Below are positions 33,765 through 42,783 of a stretch of 50,627 bases of DNA, piece by piece (positions within the stretch are counted from its first letter, which is position 1; the number at the start of each line of letters is the position of its first letter). Below the pieces are notes generated by a model, which saw only the letters and a list, made by a program, of their open reading frames with translations, ran no database searches and was not told where the DNA came from. The translations under genes were made by a program, and so were the position numbers. The stretch comes from Turneriella parva (GTDB lineage Bacteria; Spirochaetota; Leptospiria; Turneriellales; Turneriellaceae), in the NCBI GenBank assembly GCA_020719945.1, contig DYPL01000009.1, positions 6,960-57,586 on the forward strand. The letters run 5' to 3'.

Positions 33765-35000
33765 TTACCAGGGCTCCACGGGAAGAAATTCAATTTGCTT
33801 CTCGTAACGCACCGCTTTGCGGACATTATCGAGAAGGCCAAGCAGATCACCCGATACTATTTTTTTGGTTCCGGCCACCATGACTTTTTGATAGCCTACG
33901 TCAAGTTCTTCAAAGAGAGAAGAAAAGGCGGGATCGCCATACGCTGGCTTTCCATCGACAACGGACAGCATCAGTTTTTCGTAATTAATGTCGAGAACCG
34001 ATTGAATGGGACGCCCTATATCTCCATCGACCAGAATAAAATCCGCGAGTGCGCCGTCGCGCAGATTTCCGAGATCGGGCTGCTTAAAGGCGCGGGCCGC
34101 ATTAGTCGTCATCATTGCAAAAAGAGTTTTTTCGTCCAGAGTTTCTCCGTAGGTTTTGCGAAAATATTTTTGAGCCACTTCAATTTCTTCAAAAATATTA
34201 ATAGAACCAGACATGGGCGAATCGGTTCCGAGCACCACATTGACTCCTTTTTCTAAGAGTTTTTTCACGGGAGCTGTTTTTTCGAACATGTACAGATTGG
34301 AAACAGGACACCAGACAACAGAACACTTATTGCGGGCGAGAAGATCTATATCAGAATCCGAGAGAGCAATTCCGTGGATAATGACGGTTTGCGGACTCAA
34401 AGCATTTTTTTCGGCAAGAGTCTTAACGGTATCGATGGTTTCCTGGTCAAAGCCTTCTGAGCCATGCGTTATAAAAGGAAGATTATTATCAACCGCTTTC
34501 TGGTGTTCTTTTTCAATGCTGTCGCCCCATTTTAAGGCAAACGATGTAATGGAGTGGGCCACAGCATACTCTTTTAACAGGCGAATGGGCAAATCGGAGG
34601 CAAAGAGATCGCGCACAAAATGGGGAATGTGATCCTGGACAGAGGTAACACCAGTTATGAGATGGCGGTATGCGCCAAGTTTATATAAATACGACGATTC
34701 AATCTGCTGCCGTTCTTTGTAAATGGGAGAAGCCTTGAGATCGTTATCCCAGGCCAACCAGTTGAGATAGGGCCTGCGGTCTCCCACGCGGGGCCAGTAA
34801 GATCCCAAAAGATGGTCGTGGCCATCGATAATTCCGGGGGAGGCAATGATACCAGAAACGTCAATGCGCAATGATTGAGCATTGTGTTTTCGGGAAGAAT
34901 CGGACACGCCTGCAATGCGGTTATCTTCTATAGATAACACTCCCTGGCGTACGGTATCGGTCGGTGTAATAATGGTCGCGTTTGCTATTTCCCAATGCAT
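33765..35000 (-). CDS. Amidohydrolase-superfamily metal-dependent hydrolase
   Basis: A 411-residue TIM-barrel amidohydrolase of the SsnA/AtzA/cytosine-deaminase-like branch. The metal motif HxH is SPGIIDGHDHLLGS. Further ligands are the His in PFITHGSEG, the His in VIIHGIALSD and the Asp in VVLGTDSPMSGS. The C-terminal part shows LADFILVD, as in composite-domain enzymes. The substrate is probably an amino-heterocycle or guanidine; it cannot be named. GTGAGGC precedes the ATG. First gene in the run 35000 to 32023 with short gaps or overlaps. Confidence 0.85.
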   Translation of the reverse strand: MHWEIANATIITPTDTVRQGVLSIEDNRIAGVSDSSRKHNAQSLRIDVSGIIASPGIIDGHDHLLGSYWPRVGDRRPYLNWLAWDNDLKASPIYKERQQIESSYLYKLGAYRHLITGVTSVQDHIPHFVRDLFASDLPIRLLKEYAVAHSITSFALKWGDSIEKEHQKAVDNNLPFITHGSEGFDQETIDTVKTLAEKNALSPQTVIIHGIALSDSDIDLLARNKCSVVWCPVSNLYMFEKTAPVKKLLEKGVNVVLGTDSPMSGSINIFEEIEVAQKYFRKTYGETLDEKTLFAMMTTNAARAFKQPDLGNLRDGALADFILVDGDIGRPIQSVLDINYEKLMLSVVDGKPAYGDPAFSSLFEELDVGYQKVMVAGTKKIVSGDLLGLLDNVRKAVRYEKQIEFLPVEPW

Positions 35001-35006
35001 AATGCC

Positions 35007-35573
35007 TCACAGGATTTGGTTAGGGTTCACTGGCTTTCCCTGATAAGCGGCCAGGAAGAAAATTCTTTCCCTTCCTCTGCCGAGCAGCTGCCCTTCTGAA
35101 ACCCGGCTTCCTTTTTCGACGGCAATACTGTCGAGACAAGAATACAAGGTTGTCCAGCCCCCCCCATGGTCAATCAAAATATAGCGACCATAGCCGCGCA
35201 GCTCATCTATCCGCAATATTTTTCCGGCGGCAGCCGAACGCACTTCTGCTCCGTTGCGGACAGAATACCATACGCCGGGATTTGGCGTATCGCGCGACGT
35301 AGAATACGAAACGGAAATCTTTCCCTGCACGGGGGCAGAAAATTGCAGCTTCCCGGAAGGGTCGACATTCTTGCGCACAATCAGTTTTTGGCCGGCATGG
35401 ATATCATTGGCAGATTTCAGAGCATTCCACTGGACGAGATCCGAAATCCTTACACTGTAAACAGCTGCAATGCGGGTGAGATTATCTCCCGGACGCACGA
35501 CGTGGATTCCGTTGCTGAAAACCGATGCGGAAAAAACCGCGTGGAGGAAAACCGCAAGCAGAAAATTGCGCAT
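35007..35573 (-). CDS. LysM plus degenerate LytM/M23 domain protein
   Basis: A 188-residue secreted protein: signal peptide (MRNFLLAVFLHAVFSASVFS), one LysM domain (HVVRPGDNLTRIAAVYSV to AGQKLIV) and an M23-type domain. The zinc ligands of active LytM enzymes are mostly missing. The HxxxD position reads TPNPGVWYSVRNG and the YSH motif reads YSC (WTTLYSCLDSI). The final HxH strand reads IFFLAAYQGKPVNP. Only His in ILIDHGGGW remains. It therefore looks like a catalytically dead, EnvC/NlpD-type activator of amidases, bound to peptidoglycan by LysM. Downstream it is followed by the amidohydrolase gene (7 bases). Confidence 0.85.
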   Translation of the reverse strand: MRNFLLAVFLHAVFSASVFSNGIHVVRPGDNLTRIAAVYSVRISDLVQWNALKSANDIHAGQKLIVRKNVDPSGKLQFSAPVQGKISVSYSTSRDTPNPGVWYSVRNGAEVRSAAAGKILRIDELRGYGRYILIDHGGGWTTLYSCLDSIAVEKGSRVSEGQLLGRGRERIFFLAAYQGKPVNPNQIL

Positions 35574-35669
35574 GGTTTAGTTTCGGCCTTAGCCACCCCC
35601 AAACTCAATGTCCAAAAAAAATTCTTCTCAAGGGTAAGCGACTTTTTAGAGTGTCAGCTTGAGGAAATT

Positions 35670-36392
35670 ATGATTAAAAAAACAACATGGATATTAATAA
35701 CCCTTTCGTTTCTCGGTTTTGCATCGTGCAGCCAGGATAAGTCTCCCTGGATCTGGGAAATTAACGGCAAAGAAACAACGCTTAACGATTTTGAAGCAGC
35801 CTATGAGGGCTATCTGACTCTCGTGCGCGAACAGCTGCAAACGATGGCGGGCAGACAAATCAGCACAGAAGAACTCAAAGACATGATCCGTCATCCAGAA
35901 AAAGCGGGCAACGAACAGCAGGCAGCCTTTTTCGCTAATCTCCGCAAAGATGTGTTTGCAAATGAATACCAGATGATGCAGATTCTCAATGCAGAGGCCG
36001 AGAAAAAAGGCTTTCTAAAGAAAGAAGGCGTAGAAGCAAAACTGGGATACCTGCGGGCGTACTATCTATCTAACATGTACCTCATGGAAAAACTCAGCGA
36101 AACCAAAATTGAAATTTCCGAGGCAGAGGCTATCGCAGCGTGGGAGAAGGTTCGCAATTCCAATCCGCGCTACAAAGCGGTTCCACTGGACCAGGGAGTA
36201 GAAATGATTCGCCAGCAGTTGTACCAGCAAAAACTCATGAACGAACGCGGCACTCTGCTTTCCACCATCCGCGATCCCTATAAAATTGAAAACAATTCCG
36301 CTTTTGATTTCCGCAAGTATCTTGCAGACGACCAAAAGCAGGAAAAAAAATCTTCTGCATCGTCCGACGCATCTTCTTCGGAATCTAAGTAA
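35670..36392 (+). CDS. Lipoprotein with SurA-N/LipL31-like helical region
   Basis: A 240-residue lipoprotein (MIKKTTWILITLSFLGFASC, Cys20). GAGGAAATT precedes the ATG. The mature protein starts with WIWEINGKETTLNDFEAAYE, the N-terminal strand-helix opening of SurA-type periplasmic chaperones and of leptospiral LipL31. It continues as charged helices (EAIAAWEKVRNSNPRYKAV; MIRQQLYQQKLMNE) and ends in a Ser/Lys-rich tail. I infer a periplasmic chaperone-like role without a parvulin isomerase domain. A strong terminator follows. Confidence 0.72.
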   Translation: MIKKTTWILITLSFLGFASCSQDKSPWIWEINGKETTLNDFEAAYEGYLTLVREQLQTMAGRQISTEELKDMIRHPEKAGNEQQAAFFANLRKDVFANEYQMMQILNAEAEKKGFLKKEGVEAKLGYLRAYYLSNMYLMEKLSETKIEISEAEAIAAWEKVRNSNPRYKAVPLDQGVEMIRQQLYQQKLMNERGTLLSTIRDPYKIENNSAFDFRKYLADDQKQEKKSSASSDASSSESK

Positions 36393-36397
36393 GCTCT

Positions 36398-36423
36398 GAA
36401 AAAGTCCCTCTGTGGACTTTTTC
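36398..36423 (+). terminator. Intrinsic terminator, 10-bp perfect stem
   Basis: GAAAAAGTCC (36398-36407), loop CTCTGT, GGACTTTTTC (36414-36423). It works as a T-tract terminator for the lipoprotein gene six bases upstream and is symmetrical, so it may act both ways. It shares sequence with the dispersed repeat copies at 3085-3100 and 31971-31983. Confidence 0.88.
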
Positions 36424-36654
36424 TTTACCCATCTATGCGTTGCGGCAGTAAGGGCCCTATGCGGGCAGCAATCTCCTGTCGGCATAGTTTATTTTTCGCC
36501 AAAGCGGCTGCCGAACCTTTGTCCGTTCACTAGCCGTGGGCTTTTTGTTATTGTTGAACTGCTATCTATTTTGGTTCTAAAATTAAACTTCTTGAATTGG
36601 GCCGTTCCCTCTCAAAACCATCCCTGCATTACAGCTTACTGCGCGAGAAACATA

Positions 36655-36942
36655 TCAGTGCTTGCAGTTGCCGTGGCAAACATGCCCTGACGATTTAACC
36701 GTTTCGGTGGCAACCTTTGGCGTTTCAGAGCCGCCCGCAGGGCCCTCCTCCTTTTTCTTTTTCCCGTAATCATTCACGTGAAACCCGGATCCCTTAAAGA
36801 CAATCCCGCCACCAAAGGTCATTTTTTTTTCTACATTGTGCGAAGAGCAGGAAGGGCACTGCAGCACAGGTGTTTCTGTCATTCCGTGGACAGCTTCAAA
36901 GATGGCTCCGCAATCATTGCATTTGTAATCGTAGGTCGGCAT
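36655..36942 (-). CDS. FmdB-type zinc-ribbon protein
   Basis: A 95-residue small protein. The N-terminal zinc ribbon MPTYDYKCNDCG and LQCPSCSSHNVEKKM provides two CxxC pairs, the FmdB/CxxC_CxxC_SSSS signature, followed by GGGIVFKGSGFHVNDY. The Cys/His-rich C-terminus (HVCHGNCKH) could bind metal too. Family function is not settled. A TTGGAC lies 36 bases before the ATG, and there is no Shine-Dalgarno. Confidence 0.9.
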   Translation of the reverse strand: MPTYDYKCNDCGAIFEAVHGMTETPVLQCPSCSSHNVEKKMTFGGGIVFKGSGFHVNDYGKKKKEEGPAGGSETPKVATETVKSSGHVCHGNCKH

Positions 36943-37086
36943 ATTTTATTTTTACACTTTTCTTTTTCAATCGTCCAATAAAAGTGGTCTCTCTGACCGT
37001 TCTGCCGCATATTCCGCTAAAACGGTTCAGAAAAGAAAACCGCAAATTAACGCACTCCCCTAACGGAAGTGCAAAAGGAGAACACC

Positions 37087-37983
37087 ATGAAAAAATTGAC
37101 AACCATTGCGCTCGCTGGTCTCATGAGCACCAGCCTGTTTGCCTCCACAGAATCTGAAGACTTCCTGAAACTGGGAGACAACCTTGCCAAGTATCTCGCC
37201 AGCGAAATGCCCTTTATCAATACTCTCGGCGCGCCCGAATTCCAGGCACAGAGCCCCAAGCTCATCACGATTGGCGTGGCCGGTGGCGTTGGCTTTCTGG
37301 GTGCACCTGCTGCCGGTGAGATCATCGATGGTCTCCAGAAGACCGTAAGCACAGACAAACTTCCCATTGGCGATGGCGTGGTTCCCATGATGTACAGCCC
37401 TACCATTTTGGGCCGCGTCAATATTCCCGGCCTTCCGGTAGATCTCTCTGCCAAGATTGGTTTTCCTGTAAACTTAGAAATGCAGGGTATCAGCTTTCGG
37501 AACACGTCGTTTGGCGGTGAGGTTTCTTACACGCTGTTCCAGATTGTGGCCCTGCCCACGCTGACTGTTGGCGCTGGTTTTGATTTTATGGCCGGCCATC
37601 TTGCCTTTAGCGACAAAAAAGACTACGGTGATATTTACGGCGACTACACCATGACCACCGAGTGGAGCATGCTCAACTACCAGGCCAATCTGCTTGCCAG
37701 CTACCAGATTCCCTTGATTCCATTAAGCTTTGTGGCTGGTTTAGAGGGATATCTCGCGACGGGCACGGCTCAGACTAAACTGAAAGGAAATATTGGTGCG
37801 GACGCTCCTGGTACGCCAATTGGTAACTTAACCGGCAAAGAGCAGAATCCCGAAGGTTTTGAAGCCAAGTATTCTGTGGGAGCCTATTTTGTTCTTCCTT
37901 TTGTTGCCATTGGTGGAACCTTCGACCAGGCTTTGACAGGTGATGCCATGGCGGTCACGCTATCGGCACATTTAGCTTTTTGA
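37087..37983 (+). CDS. Probable outer-membrane beta-barrel protein
   Basis: A 298-residue protein with a signal peptide (MKKLTTIALAGLMSTSLFAS). The mature part has Gly-rich alternating strands (LITIGVAGGVGFLGAP, VDLSAKIGFPVNLEMQG, FQIVALPTLTVGAGFDFMAG, FVLPFVAIGGTFDQAL) and ends AVTLSAHLAF. This fits a barrel with C-terminal Phe. AAAAGGAGAACACC gives a strong ribosome site. Codon use looks more biased (fewer rare codons) than its neighbours, suggesting high expression. Function and family not recognised. Confidence 0.72.
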   Translation: MKKLTTIALAGLMSTSLFASTESEDFLKLGDNLAKYLASEMPFINTLGAPEFQAQSPKLITIGVAGGVGFLGAPAAGEIIDGLQKTVSTDKLPIGDGVVPMMYSPTILGRVNIPGLPVDLSAKIGFPVNLEMQGISFRNTSFGGEVSYTLFQIVALPTLTVGAGFDFMAGHLAFSDKKDYGDIYGDYTMTTEWSMLNYQANLLASYQIPLIPLSFVAGLEGYLATGTAQTKLKGNIGADAPGTPIGNLTGKEQNPEGFEAKYSVGAYFVLPFVAIGGTFDQALTGDAMAVTLSAHLAF

Positions 37984-37989
37984 CAAAAT

Positions 37990-38066
37990 TGGGGGCGCTG
38001 CCCCACTGAACCAATTCGTGTCACGAAACGCCTGAGCCTTTTTTACAAGTTTTGGGGGCACCGCCC
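37990..38066. repeat. Two GGGGGC-type palindromes after the outer-membrane protein gene
   Basis: Hairpins TTGGGGGC-GCT-GCCCCA (37989-38005) and TTTTGGGGGC-ACC-GCCCACA (38050-38068) share a core with 8984-9003 and 49320-49340. The first may terminate the barrel-protein transcript although no long T-run follows. The rest of the 214-base gap (37984-38197) holds a TTGACA at 38161 and nothing else clear. Confidence 0.5.
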
Positions 38067-38197
38067 ACACAAGGGGAACGGACAATAGAACGGCAGCCAC
38101 TCCGGGCGGGGATCTCCTCCATGCAAACAAAATCCGCCCGAAGGGCCCCCCCTTTCTCAATTGACAGAATAAACGACAATAAGAAGCATGGCACACC

Positions 38198-38767
38198 ATG
38201 GGAGACATACATAAATACCAGGAACTGACACAATGGGATACCATCACAGTCCTGTTGTACCGATCCGGAGTATTCCTGTCCACAATATCGCTAACCACCA
38301 TCGTGTTCCTGATGCACGCAAACCCGGCATCCAGTCTAATCGCTATTGCCCTGATCCTGTTTGCCCTGGGCACCGGTCTCTCCGTGTTTTTTATACACCT
38401 GTACATTTCACGGTTCAAAAAAATTTTTATGGCGCTTTACTCCGTTTCTCTCGCGGGTGCAACAGTCGTTGCATTTACCGGCTTTGAGAATCTGCTGCTG
38501 ACTATCCCTGGGATATTATTCGCAGGCGGGCTGTTGGCATCGTATTCATTAATTGGGGCAAAAGAAGCCTTTTGCTTTCGCCTTTGGGAAGGATATATTC
38601 TTTTTGTAGTTCATTTGATTGCCGGCCTGCTGCTCCTATTCTCTGCCCCCATGCAGTCCGTTCTGTCTTTTATGACCTACTCCACAGTGCTTGCCCTCTT
38701 GTTCGCCGTGCGCAAATTACCGCAACCCATGCATTTTGACATTGGCGACAAAAGCCAGTACCGCTAA
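38198..38767 (+). CDS. DUF2301-like integral membrane protein
   Basis: A 189-residue protein with about six membrane helices. SGVFLSTISLTTIVFLM, FFIHLYISRFKKIFMAL and the segment KEAFCFRLWEGYILFVVHLI agree with the DUF2301 family (mostly cyanobacterial), in which a conserved KEAFCFR motif occurs. Function unknown. The start at 38198 (MGDIHKYQEL) lies 37 bases after TTGACA; no Shine-Dalgarno. Confidence 0.72.
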   Translation: MGDIHKYQELTQWDTITVLLYRSGVFLSTISLTTIVFLMHANPASSLIAIALILFALGTGLSVFFIHLYISRFKKIFMALYSVSLAGATVVAFTGFENLLLTIPGILFAGGLLASYSLIGAKEAFCFRLWEGYILFVVHLIAGLLLLFSAPMQSVLSFMTYSTVLALLFAVRKLPQPMHFDIGDKSQYR

Positions 38768-38810
38768 ATTTTTAGCTGTACAGATTTTCTCCAGACAGCA
38801 GGCTGTACCC

Positions 38811-40049
38811 ATGAAACGACTTGCTCTTCTGATTGCTGCAGCCACAATGCTGGTGTACTTCTCCACTGCCCAGGCTGCCCCGTCTTCCATGGCCATGTCC
38901 GAAAAGATGAGAACAGTTCTCAAAACAAGGTTTTCCTCTGTCGATGCCCTGCGCATCTCTAAAGACGTAGAAAAACGGCTTGCTCCGTCCGGCATTGACG
39001 ACACCACCATTGACATTGCCGATAAAATTCTTCCTTGGGCAGAATTTGAAAAACTGGACGCCAAACAAACGGCTCGCGCCATTGCCACCATTCGCGGCAT
39101 TGCCGATTCAGGATTAGGCTTTGAGTCAGCAGAAGAACTCATCCCCGTGTATGCTCATAAAGAACTCAGCAAAGAGCGTGCCCTTACAATGGCACTTACC
39201 AACAACACCCTTGCACAGTCTGGCTATCTCGAAGGAAACCGCGCACGCTACATTGATCTGGCAGAAGAGAAATCTCTCGATAACAGCTCTCTGTATGCAG
39301 GAGCCAGTGCTCTGGCATTAAAACCGAGAGCTGCCATGCGCGCAGAAATTGAACTGTTCACAGATAAACTTCCCATCGATGGAAAATCGCTTGGAAAACG
39401 GGAGCTCGCCCAGCGCTCCTTTGCCGCTGCGGGGGTACAGGTAAAGGCAAGGGACAGAGCAAGCCTGGAAGATTTCCTGGCGGCCATCGAAACTCTCGAA
39501 GTGGCAGATCCTAAACAGCAAAAACAAATCAACTGGGAAGATCTTGAACAGGGACTCCTCGAAGGCCGCAAAAAAGCACAGGTGGAAATAGAGACACAAG
39601 AACCAGAAATTGATCCCAATAAACCGTGGAAGGTTCTTTCCCGCAACACTCTCAACCACGTGATCCAGCCTTGGGTGGGTACCCCCTACCGATACGGTGG
39701 AATGTCTAAAAATGGTATCGACTGTTCCGGGTTTACCAAACAGGTTCTCACGGATCTAAAAATCGGCGTTCCAGACGAGCTGATGCCACACGGAAACCAG
39801 GACCGCGTTTCGTCTTCTGTATACGGAAGCAAAGTCCCGCATGACGGTCCCTGGCAGGCCGGCGATCTCGTCTTTTATTCTGCCTCGCCGGGACAGTCCA
39901 AAATCACGCATGTGGGCGTTGTCTTTTCAAGCGACGAATTTTTTCACGCTTCTTCGAGTCGCGGAGTCGTAAAAGACAAGCTGAACAAAGACTACTATAA
40001 ATCGCGCAGGTTGCACGGCCGCCGCGTGTTTACCGAATTGCATCAATGA
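38811..40049 (+). CDS. Secreted NlpC/P60 cysteine peptidase
   Basis: A 412-residue protein. The signal peptide is MKRLALLIAAATMLVYFSTAQA. Residues of about 25-275 are charged helices (two related regions resembling alpha-helical repeats) of unknown role. The NlpC/P60 domain occupies the C-terminus: WVGTPYRYGGMSKNGIDCSGF with the catalytic Cys305, then ITHVGVVF with the catalytic His367 and EFFHASSSRGV. It should cut murein peptides (D-Glu-mDAP bond). I start at ATG 38811; upstream extension (to 38691) overlaps the preceding gene and lacks a signal peptide. Confidence 0.9.
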   Translation: MKRLALLIAAATMLVYFSTAQAAPSSMAMSEKMRTVLKTRFSSVDALRISKDVEKRLAPSGIDDTTIDIADKILPWAEFEKLDAKQTARAIATIRGIADSGLGFESAEELIPVYAHKELSKERALTMALTNNTLAQSGYLEGNRARYIDLAEEKSLDNSSLYAGASALALKPRAAMRAEIELFTDKLPIDGKSLGKRELAQRSFAAAGVQVKARDRASLEDFLAAIETLEVADPKQQKQINWEDLEQGLLEGRKKAQVEIETQEPEIDPNKPWKVLSRNTLNHVIQPWVGTPYRYGGMSKNGIDCSGFTKQVLTDLKIGVPDELMPHGNQDRVSSSVYGSKVPHDGPWQAGDLVFYSASPGQSKITHVGVVFSSDEFFHASSSRGVVKDKLNKDYYKSRRLHGRRVFTELHQ

Positions 40050-40495
40050 AGTTTATCACGGGAGCGTGCATGTATCTGTGCCTGCTGCTTGGGCTTAGAA
40101 TGCTGTGGTACGCTAAAGAATGGAACAAAGGCCAGTTTGATTACGAAGACTGGGTCAATCTTGGATTTCTGCTGTTGATTGCCTCGGCTTTCTTTGCCAT
40201 CTGGCGCATCGTCAGCAAAGCTCTGGGCCTGGCGATTGCTCTCGTGCTGGTCGCCATTCCCTATGTCGTATTTCCTGATTTGTACCAGAACCGGTTTATT
40301 TTTTATACTGTAACAGGCCTTTCCGTGGGACTCATTCTCGTTCGGTTTATGCCGCTCGTTTTTCCCGCCCTCACGTTAATACTCGTATTTACGGCCCTGA
40401 TAGCCACGGGAGGAGGAAAAACACCACTTCCCGAAGGAATTTCGCGGTTAGTCGAAACAAAAGGCGTCAATATAAAAGGCTCCCAGGATATATAA
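40046..40495 (+). CDS. Small membrane protein of unknown function
   Basis: A 149-residue protein with four or five hydrophobic stretches (about 5-20, 38-55, 60-80, 88-105 and 107-125), beginning MKFITGACMYLCLLLGL and ending in a polar tail. It overlaps the NlpC/P60 gene by four bases (ATGA), so translation is coupled and a shared envelope function is plausible. No recognised family. Confidence 0.68.
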   Translation: MKFITGACMYLCLLLGLRMLWYAKEWNKGQFDYEDWVNLGFLLLIASAFFAIWRIVSKALGLAIALVLVAIPYVVFPDLYQNRFIFYTVTGLSVGLILVRFMPLVFPALTLILVFTALIATGGGKTPLPEGISRLVETKGVNIKGSQDI

Positions 40496-40608
40496 CGCTT
40501 TTTGACTTAGAGATAAGTGGCTAAAGAAAAGGAGCACAAAAAAACTGTGCAAACGCATAAAGTCCTTTCCGCATGGCTTCCCCGCTATAGTCTGCCGCAG
40601 AGGTAAAT

Positions 40609-40923
40609 ATGAGCAAATATTGTATAGCAGCCCTTGACCTGAGCGAAGAAAATGAGGAAGAAGATTTCCTCGAAGCACTTGACAGCGTGGAAAATGCCCT
40701 CATAGAAGAACTGGAATTCTCGGAATGCACCCCCGAAGGAAAGGTTCTTCCATTTGGCATGTATATCCGCGAGGCTAAAGACGGAGAAAAAGCAGCAGAC
40801 GTGAGAAAACGCATCGAAGAAATCGGTGAACAACTCAATGTCTCTTTTGAAGCCATCACTGTTTTGATGACAGACGATGTTTCTGTTCTGAGCAGCGAAG
40901 ACTGTTCTGACGAAAAAGAATAA
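40609..40923 (+). CDS. Small acidic protein of unknown function
   Basis: A 104-residue acidic protein (many Glu and Asp): LDLSEENEEEDFLEALDSVE opens it and SVLSSEDCSDEKE closes it. AGAGGTAAAT precedes the ATG. The composition suggests an alpha/beta cytoplasmic domain. No motif recognised, and nothing in the surroundings assigns a role. Confidence 0.6.
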   Translation: MSKYCIAALDLSEENEEEDFLEALDSVENALIEELEFSECTPEGKVLPFGMYIREAKDGEKAADVRKRIEEIGEQLNVSFEAITVLMTDDVSVLSSEDCSDEKE

Positions 40924-41236
40924 AGATGCGCCTCCGGCGGGGGTCTTTGCTGCCAAAACACAAAGATTTTCTGCCGGAGTTAGTTATCGTTCTATAATTT
41001 TTCCCGTAAAAACAATCCTACCGCAACTATGGGTTTTCCATTTTCCTGAAATTATTGTTTTGCGATGCTTTATGCAACCAGCGTGTCGCTCGTGATACTC
41101 GGTCGCCAGAGTGCACACCCTTAGACCAAGCTCTGAACAAGTTCTGCGCAAATGTTCGCTCGTGGTGAACGCCCCGCTTTTCGAGTTGCCGTACCTGCAG
41201 GGTAAAAAACTGCATGCGTTTTTCCACAACCACGGA
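40924..41236. other. Intergenic region of 313 bases, no gene seen
   Basis: Contains a two-part hairpin (see 40932-40979) and a partial dispersed-repeat match (AAGCTCTGAACAAGTTC at 41122). The open frames here are short and lack ribosome sites. Convergent region between the small acidic protein gene and the FAD-linked oxidase gene. Confidence 0.6.
40932..40979. terminator. Two-part hairpin, possible terminator
   Basis: Outer stem CTCCGGC (40932-40938) / GCCGGAG (40973-40979) encloses inner stem TCTTTG (40944-40949) / CAAAGA (40961-40966). The T-tract is poor (TTAGTTATCG follows), so termination is uncertain; it could be an RNA structure. Confidence 0.4.
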
Positions 41237-42598
41237 CTAAAGCCGCAATGCCGGATTAAGCGTACCAAGCGGATCAAACGAGCGGCGAAGCGATTCCGCC
41301 AAAGACAATACTTTTGGCGAATACTCGAACCTGAGCGCACCGGCCTTGAGTCGACCAAGACCATGCTCACCAGAGGCAGAGCCCTCTAACTCTACAGCTC
41401 TGCGGCTCAGTTCCAGAATGAGCTGCTGTAGGGAAAGAAGTCTATCCGCCTCGTTAAATAGAAAATTGACGTGCAGGTTTCCATCTCCGGCATGCCCCCA
41501 GATGGCCACGTCGAACCCCTCCCTCTCTCCAGACTGGTATGCCCATTCCATGAGTATCCACATATTTTCCGTTGGCACGCTCACATCTTCTCCCACTTTA
41601 TACTTGTAGAGAGAGGCAAGCGTGAGCGAAACCTTTTCGCGGGCTTTCCAGATTTTACGGCGGGAATGATCATCGGGTGCCACAAACACAGATTCCCCCA
41701 GAATTTCTGCCGCTGCTTCAAAGTATTCTTCCTGGTTTTCAGGAGCTGTATCGATATCTGCCAGAATCGCAAACTCTGCCGTGCGCACTTCTGCGGGCCA
41801 CTGGGAACCAGCCATACTTTTCTGATCGATAAACTCCAGCGCAGAAAATGGAATAGAGCTGTTGCGAAGCAGATCCATTTTTTCCATGGCTTCGCGGGCG
41901 CTCCCAAGGGCCGCAAACAGAGAAACTCTTCCCGCAGGCGGAACAATAAGATCCAGCCATACTTCTGTGATGATGCCAAGCTGCCCCTGTGCTCCAATCA
42001 GCAGATCTTTTAGCGGAAACCCGGTGGAATTTTTTTTAGCCATGCTTCCGAGAATGTCGCTGCTGCCGTCTGCCCATACAACGCGCATTTTTTTCACGTA
42101 TCGCCTCGTGGGGCCGTACAGATACGAATGCGCCCCGGCTGCATTGGTCGAAACCGCTCCCCCTATGGTTGCCAGTTCTTTAGACGATGGAGCCGCTGGA
42201 TAATAGAGACCTGCCATTTCAGCAGCTTTTTCTATTTCTCCGATTATCGCTCCTGCCTGGGCGTGAACAAAGCGACTTCCCGGAACAAGTGAATATATTT
42301 TATTTATCTTTTCCAGAGACAAAACTATTCCGCCATTCGGCACGGCTGCTCCAGAAAGTCCGCTGCCGCCTCCCCGCACGGTGATTCCAAATTCATCGGG
42401 AACCTCTCCGGCTTGTTTTGCTTTGTGCACCAGCGAGACAATTTTCTCTACGTCCTCGTGGGAGCCTGCAAAAATGATTAGATCTGCGGATCCCTGCAAC
42501 CATGTCTGGTCGCGAAGATAATCCGAAAATGCGGGATCCTGCGGCAACAGAATCTGGCTTGCTGCAAACTGTTTTATGATTTCATTTAGAATGTTCAT
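41237..42598 (-). CDS. FAD-linked oxidase (D-lactate/glycolate dehydrogenase-like)
   Basis: A 453-residue protein of the GlcD/D-lactate dehydrogenase family. The FAD-binding PCMH domain is near residues 30-210 (VRGGGSGLSGAAVPNGGIVLSLEKIN, IGGAVSTNAAGAHSYLYG). The C-terminal FAD-oxidase domain has VAIWGHAGDGNLHVNF (metal/substrate His) and GSASGEHGLGRLKAGAL. It oxidises D-2-hydroxyacids such as D-lactate or glycolate; substrate not readable. AGGGAGAACC precedes the ATG at 42598. No neighbouring Fe-S partner subunit. Confidence 0.92.
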   Translation of the reverse strand: MNILNEIIKQFAASQILLPQDPAFSDYLRDQTWLQGSADLIIFAGSHEDVEKIVSLVHKAKQAGEVPDEFGITVRGGGSGLSGAAVPNGGIVLSLEKINKIYSLVPGSRFVHAQAGAIIGEIEKAAEMAGLYYPAAPSSKELATIGGAVSTNAAGAHSYLYGPTRRYVKKMRVVWADGSSDILGSMAKKNSTGFPLKDLLIGAQGQLGIITEVWLDLIVPPAGRVSLFAALGSAREAMEKMDLLRNSSIPFSALEFIDQKSMAGSQWPAEVRTAEFAILADIDTAPENQEEYFEAAAEILGESVFVAPDDHSRRKIWKAREKVSLTLASLYKYKVGEDVSVPTENMWILMEWAYQSGEREGFDVAIWGHAGDGNLHVNFLFNEADRLLSLQQLILELSRRAVELEGSASGEHGLGRLKAGALRFEYSPKVLSLAESLRRSFDPLGTLNPALRL

Positions 42599-42783
42599 GG
42601 TTCTCCCTGAATCTGTCTGCAATGGCTGCTACTACGGCATCACTCGTTACATTGACAATTCTCACTACTGCCAGCGAGAGACCGCTACACACGGAGGCAA
42701 GAACAGTACGACATATATTTATATATTTCGTTAAACACCGTTATATAGTTGACAACTTTAAGCAATAATAGGGGATCGTATCT

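Noticed and set aside
35166-35669. Extended N-terminus (168 codons) for the 35670 lipoprotein
   Set aside because: It would run antisense through the LysM gene and bury the lipoprotein signal; the ATG at 35670 has GAGGAAATT.
36412-36690. 92-codon plus-strand gene after the terminator
   Set aside because: No ribosome site, it starts within the terminator stem and overlaps the FmdB gene; composition is not protein-like.
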